Part shown: one piece after another, positions 62,891 through 64,000 of the stretch
Layout: every line of letters starts with the position of its first letter
How positions within the stretch are numbered: the first letter of the stretch is position 1
Assembly (NCBI GenBank): GCA_963931865.1
Contig: OZ007507.1
Coordinates: 19,533,985 to 19,597,984, forward strand
DNA: 64,000 bases
Direction of reading: 5' to 3'
Origin: Axinella damicornis
Taxonomy: Eukaryota > Porifera > Demospongiae > Axinellida > Axinellidae
Notes under the pieces: generated by a model
What the model saw: only the letters and a program-made list of their open reading frames with translations
What the model was told of the DNA's origin: nothing
The model's database searches: none
Program-made: the position numbers and the translations under genes

Positions 62891-63715
62891 CATGTACGTA
62901 AGAGATTGAGAGAGAGAACAGAGAAAGCTATAGAGCTGCAGGTGTTATTTTTTAGTAGACTCCGTATAGTTGCTCTATATATGGGACACCCAGCCATCCT
63001 CATATACCAAGGCCTTCACTCCAGATATTGTCCCAATCATGTATAGCTTTGGAGAATGTTACTCAGAGCTTGGTCAGAGCTGAGGATTTGCATGTAACCA
63101 TGCCATGCAGAATCTAGGCATATGCATGCATGATTTGGGGGGATTTGACTGCATGGTGAATGCAGACTGTACACGTGCACCAGACTAAATACACATAATT
63201 TTCACCCTTTGACCACATCACAGCACATACGGCCACTCCACCCGGGTCAAAATCACAGTCGCGGCTGTTACTGTAGTGGGTGCATATCGGAGTGACTCCC
63301 TCCGGTTAATCAGTAACTGACAACTTGGCATGACAACGTTACCTGACCAGATGGTCTGGGGGTCACCGGTCTGGGAACGAGACTAGCCACAGGTAAAGGC
63401 GGGATGTTCTATTTATCGCACACCTGTAGAACCACCACGGCTTGTTTCTCTCCGGCAGATGCACACTTCCATTTGCGGTAGGTCTCAGCAGTCAGCAAGT
63501 TCTCCGCAGGATGGTTCTAATATGCAGGCCGGGAGAGGACGTACAATCAGCAAGATTCAAAAATTCAAATTTGGAAGTATAAAACCTACATCACTCCATG
63601 CACGTGACAGATAGCTATAGGCCATGGCGCCAGGTAATCGACGATTTATAATGTTACCACTCACTGGATCCTCGCTGCTAAAGGAGCAAACGTGCTGGAC
63701 CTTTATCACGGGCAT
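37013..63715 (-). CDS. XRCC1: XRCC1, DNA single-strand-break repair scaffold
   Basis: Nineteen exons, all phases consistent: 63715-63665, 63516-63424, 62821-62785, 61485-61421, 61174-61096, 60944-60865, 60730-60347, 60198-60147, 59997-59963, 58974-58853, 58640-58600, 58453-58378, 55253-55063, 51373-51287, 50360-50297, 47373-47309, 42771-42615, 39389-39314, 37123-37013; 621 codons plus stop (human 633 aa). N-terminal domain 1-155 (ENLLTAETYRKWK, GNDGSSFVEVLVG, YGLSFVKLHSPP), which binds POLB; BRCT1 about 290-385 (IFALSGFKNPFRGEL; PARP1/PAR binding in vertebrates); acidic linker; BRCT2 about 508-621 (FLLYGNFSPADRRLITRY, VTHVITQENW, LAFVRPKW), which binds LIG3. Two oddities: codon 325 (58876-58878) is TAG where the family has the Trp of PDW, and the CK2/FHA docking motif DPYGGST occurs twice (exons 51287 and 47309). 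Large introns are filled with MITEs and minisatellites. Confidence 0.93.
37133..37195 (+). repeat. (TG)n at XRCC1 last-exon acceptor
   Basis: A CA tract on the coding strand ending in catacacag, the acceptor of the final XRCC1 exon. Confidence 0.95.
42166..42260. mobile_element. MITE, TAGCCTCGTT family, right end lost
   Basis: Starts tagcctcgttcccag; internal arms cccagctttttgttgcttgc agtac and gtactgcaagtgatgggaag ctggg form a foldback; the right end stops at ggcctgggaatg, where a TG repeat takes over. Confidence 0.75.
42287..42560. repeat. G/C homopolymers and TG repeats
   Basis: G-run at 42287-42308, C-run near 42346-42359, TG tracts, then a G-run near 42543-42559, within an XRCC1 intron. 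Confidence 0.9.
42780..42880 (+). repeat. (TG)n at BRCT2 exon acceptor of XRCC1
   Basis: About 85 bases of TG, CA on the coding strand, ending in accatcccag, the acceptor of the exon starting at 42771. Confidence 0.95.
42946..43205. repeat. 28-bp G/C-rich minisatellite, ~9 copies
   Basis: Unit gaggccacgcccaccaacac gggctggg. Copies differ at a few sites (cacgcc/catgcc/cacacc, one lacking a base). Confidence 0.95.
43577..43790. repeat. Tandem duplication with poly-C runs
   Basis: gtgttac plus a C-run of 24-28, then catcccgccatacccttcaa and gcactcctcttcaactgaac, occurs twice with a period of about 105 bases. Confidence 0.9.
44470..44800. repeat. TGGCACATTTTGG dispersed repeat family
   Basis: Carries ccgaaactggcacattttgg and, further on, ccaaaatgtgccaattttgg in inverse orientation. 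Related segments lie at 61553-61620 and 62560-62720 (ggcagaaatggcacatcagtc shared). Confidence 0.65.
45195..45234 (+). repeat. Poly-C tract
   Basis: About 36 C within an XRCC1 intron. Confidence 0.95.
45873..46072. mobile_element. Near-perfect 200-bp palindrome (foldback MITE)
   Basis: Arms of about 95 bases pair with almost no mismatch around the centre aagttgtcacgtgacaactt. Left arm starts tatactgtaaatttcagg; right arm ends cctgaaatctacggtata. Each arm contains the palindrome tcacgtga. It shares no end sequence with the TAGCCTCGTT family. Confidence 0.9.
47868..47915. mobile_element. Short MITE, TAGCCTCGTT family
   Basis: tagtctcgttcccaggccc and gggtctggaacgagacta around acgcgt. Confidence 0.7.
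49675..49795 (+). repeat. (GGGA)n low-complexity tract
   Basis: Purine-only ggga/gag repeats in an XRCC1 intron; similar tracts at 52100-52230 and 60210-60297. Confidence 0.95.
51477..51547 (+). mobile_element. tRNA-derived SINE head
   Basis: tggtggagtgagagtctcca resembles an A box and gagttcgaatcccac holds an exact B box. The following body (actaaagcccttggttt, aactcaagcgagttcagtga) recurs at 52740-52815, marking a dispersed family. Confidence 0.6.
52100..52230 (+). repeat. (GGGA/GGAA)n tract
   Basis: Purine-rich tetranucleotide repeat in an XRCC1 intron. The long Pro/Ser open frames on its complement are repeat artefacts. Confidence 0.95.
52950..53425 (-). mobile_element. Dispersed element with internal minisatellite, copy 2
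   Basis: Inverted relative to 17881-18285 and containing the same ordered parts: attactcacgtaggcgaa, ctctgcacagag, ~27-bp units of gcagctgaagcggacgcaat, tggaatcttccagaacag, and acggaagtgggatgttcg. Low divergence over unique parts suggests fairly recent mobility. Confidence 0.7.
53830..53925. mobile_element. MITE, TAGCCTCGTT family, with 8-bp target duplication
   Basis: tagcctcgttcccaggccgt at the left and cggcctgggaatgaggttag at the right with longer inner arms. gcattaga flanks both sides. Confidence 0.85.
53979..55012. repeat. 45-bp minisatellite, ~23 copies, derived from a MITE end
   Basis: Unit tagcctcgtacccaggcctt ctcaccccagcattgttgct tgcac. Its first half is the TAGCCTCGTT terminal repeat and its second half resembles the inner arm cccagcttttcgtcgcttgc of the full elements. 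A few sites alternate (gcattg/gcgttg, cttgc/cttac/cttgct). Because 45 is a multiple of 3, open frames of up to about 500 codons arise on both strands without coding meaning. The array is in an XRCC1 intron. Confidence 0.95.
55335..55367 (+). repeat. Poly-G tract
   Basis: About 33 G upstream of the XRCC1 exon at 55253, C-rich on the coding strand and separated from the acceptor by a CA-rich stretch. Confidence 0.95.
56331..56377 (+). repeat. (GTT)n microsatellite
   Basis: About 15 trinucleotide units in an XRCC1 intron. A G-run lies just upstream at 56240-56262. Confidence 0.95.
57171..57561. mobile_element. Full-length MITE, 391 bp, 8-bp target duplication
   Basis: Starts ctagcctcgttcccaggcc and ends gggcctgggaacgaggcta. 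gcacggag flanks both sides. Inner inverted segments (gtttcctcacgtgag / cacgtgaggaaac) extend the foldback. No open frame for a transposase; the 8-bp duplication and TAG ends suggest a hAT-type parent. Confidence 0.85.
57602..57975. repeat. 27-bp minisatellite, ~14 copies, MITE-end derived
   Basis: Unit tggcctcattcccaggtcac agcatgc, again built on the TAGCCTCGTT end sequence. Begins about 40 bases after the full-length MITE at 57171-57561. Confidence 0.95.
58985..59095. repeat. ~11-bp tandem repeat (agattactaga)
   Basis: Same unit as at 19650-19740; next to the BRCT1 exon of XRCC1. Confidence 0.85.
59282..59653. mobile_element. Full-length MITE, 372 bp, 8-bp target duplication
   Basis: Terminal inverted arms of about 85 bases (ctagcctcgtacccaggccc through ggcaaaattcccgtatgtgc and the exact reverse). 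gtgttggg flanks both ends. No transposase coding. Confidence 0.9.
59837..59937. mobile_element. Short MITE, TAGCCTCGTT family
   Basis: ctagccttgttcccaggccc cgcccagct at the left, gggcggggcctgggaatgag gcta at the right, inner arms around cttgcagtacgg / gtactgcaag-like bases. Imperfect flanking gtcagcaa/gtcagcga. Confidence 0.8.
60210..60297 (+). repeat. (GGGA)n tract
   Basis: Perfect gggagggagg repeat between two XRCC1 exons; pyrimidine-rich on the coding strand, close upstream of the exon-60198 acceptor. Confidence 0.95.
61920..62540. mobile_element. Decayed foldback element
   Basis: The segment gttgaattttacccaaaatcatg with cgattttggcaaaatgtgacc (62030-62105) returns inverted at about 62375-62465, and gctaggaatgagata occurs in direct orientation at 61948 and 62290. 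This suggests a nested or partly deleted inverted-repeat element. Confidence 0.55.
62833..62888 (+). repeat. (TG)n near an XRCC1 acceptor
   Basis: CA on the coding strand, ending 12 bases before the exon starting at 62821. Confidence 0.95.
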
Positions 63716-64000
63716 TCTGATAGGGTACCGGTTGACTAGCTCCGCCCCCCAACTTTGCAATTAAGTAGCCCAACCCCCGACGACGTTCACAATGCAAAAC
63801 CACATGACTTGTACTATACTTGGAATCACAGTCAATTGCAGTTCAACGACACAACACAACTGGTTTTATAAATGACGTAATACAATAACATTATAGCTTG
63901 GGGAGGTTCTATTTGATTGTACATTGCCCTAGTTCAGAAAACAACACTAAATCTGTTCAGATAAAATTTCCCTATCGATCTTCTGAACGCATAATTTGTT
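63716..64000. promoter_or_regulatory. XRCC1 5' flank
   Basis: Sequence upstream of the XRCC1 ATG, including the presumed 5' UTR and promoter. No TATA box or other gene was identified. Confidence 0.4.

Overview
This is a 64 kb piece of an animal nuclear genome. Genes are split by introns with GT/AG borders. The proteins are metazoan (ETS transcription factors, DCAF8, XRCC1, a TTC12-like TPR protein, a scavenger-receptor SRCR domain). The DNA is full of (CA/TG)n, long G or C homopolymers, MITEs and minisatellites. Single-exon HARE-HTH and SRCR modules, an unusual SIR2-like/ETS combination and modest introns would fit an early-branching invertebrate such as a sponge, but the species cannot be fixed from the sequence alone. 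One 200-base N gap lies at 11862-12061.

Layout. (1) 44-3211 (+): ETS gene A, its 5' end cut by the window edge. (2) 5100-5654 (-): intronless HARE-HTH gene between SINE-like repeats. (3) 7379-19599 (-): DCAF8 (WD40 substrate receptor of CUL4-DDB1); six of its exons occur twice (7876-11128 and 12066-14806), and two SRCR-domain exons plus the gap lie between the copies. (4) 21001-24764 (+): TTC12-like TPR protein, divergent from DCAF8. (5) 25570-36414 (-): ETS gene B, convergent with TTC12. (6) 37013-63715 (-): XRCC1, the DNA single-strand-break repair scaffold, complete in 19 exons.

Most notable result: in ETS gene B a 292-codon exon with a clear FAM118-type SIR2-like domain ends at a phase-1 splice donor. 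It joins in frame to an exon encoding an unrecognised ~100-residue domain, then to a long low-complexity exon, then to the ETS DNA-binding exon (predicted 1207 aa). ETS gene A has the same unrecognised domain, the same intron phases, and matching internal motifs, and its first visible exon also begins with a phase-1 acceptor, so it too must have an upstream exon. This looks like a duplicated gene family joining a SIR2/NADase-like fold to an ETS DNA-binding domain, a combination I do not know from described ETS proteins. The splice joins are my reading of the sequence and need transcript support.

Other points: XRCC1 has an in-frame TAG at the conserved BRCT1 Trp codon and two copies of the FHA-docking motif; DCAF8 has a near-identical block duplication that is probably an assembly artefact; a hAT-like MITE family with 8-bp target duplications is scattered through the window and has seeded two minisatellites; many splice acceptors abut CA repeats or C-runs. 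The genes do not form an operon or one pathway. DCAF8 and XRCC1 both belong to nuclear protein-turnover/DNA-repair biology, but their linkage here carries no evident functional meaning.
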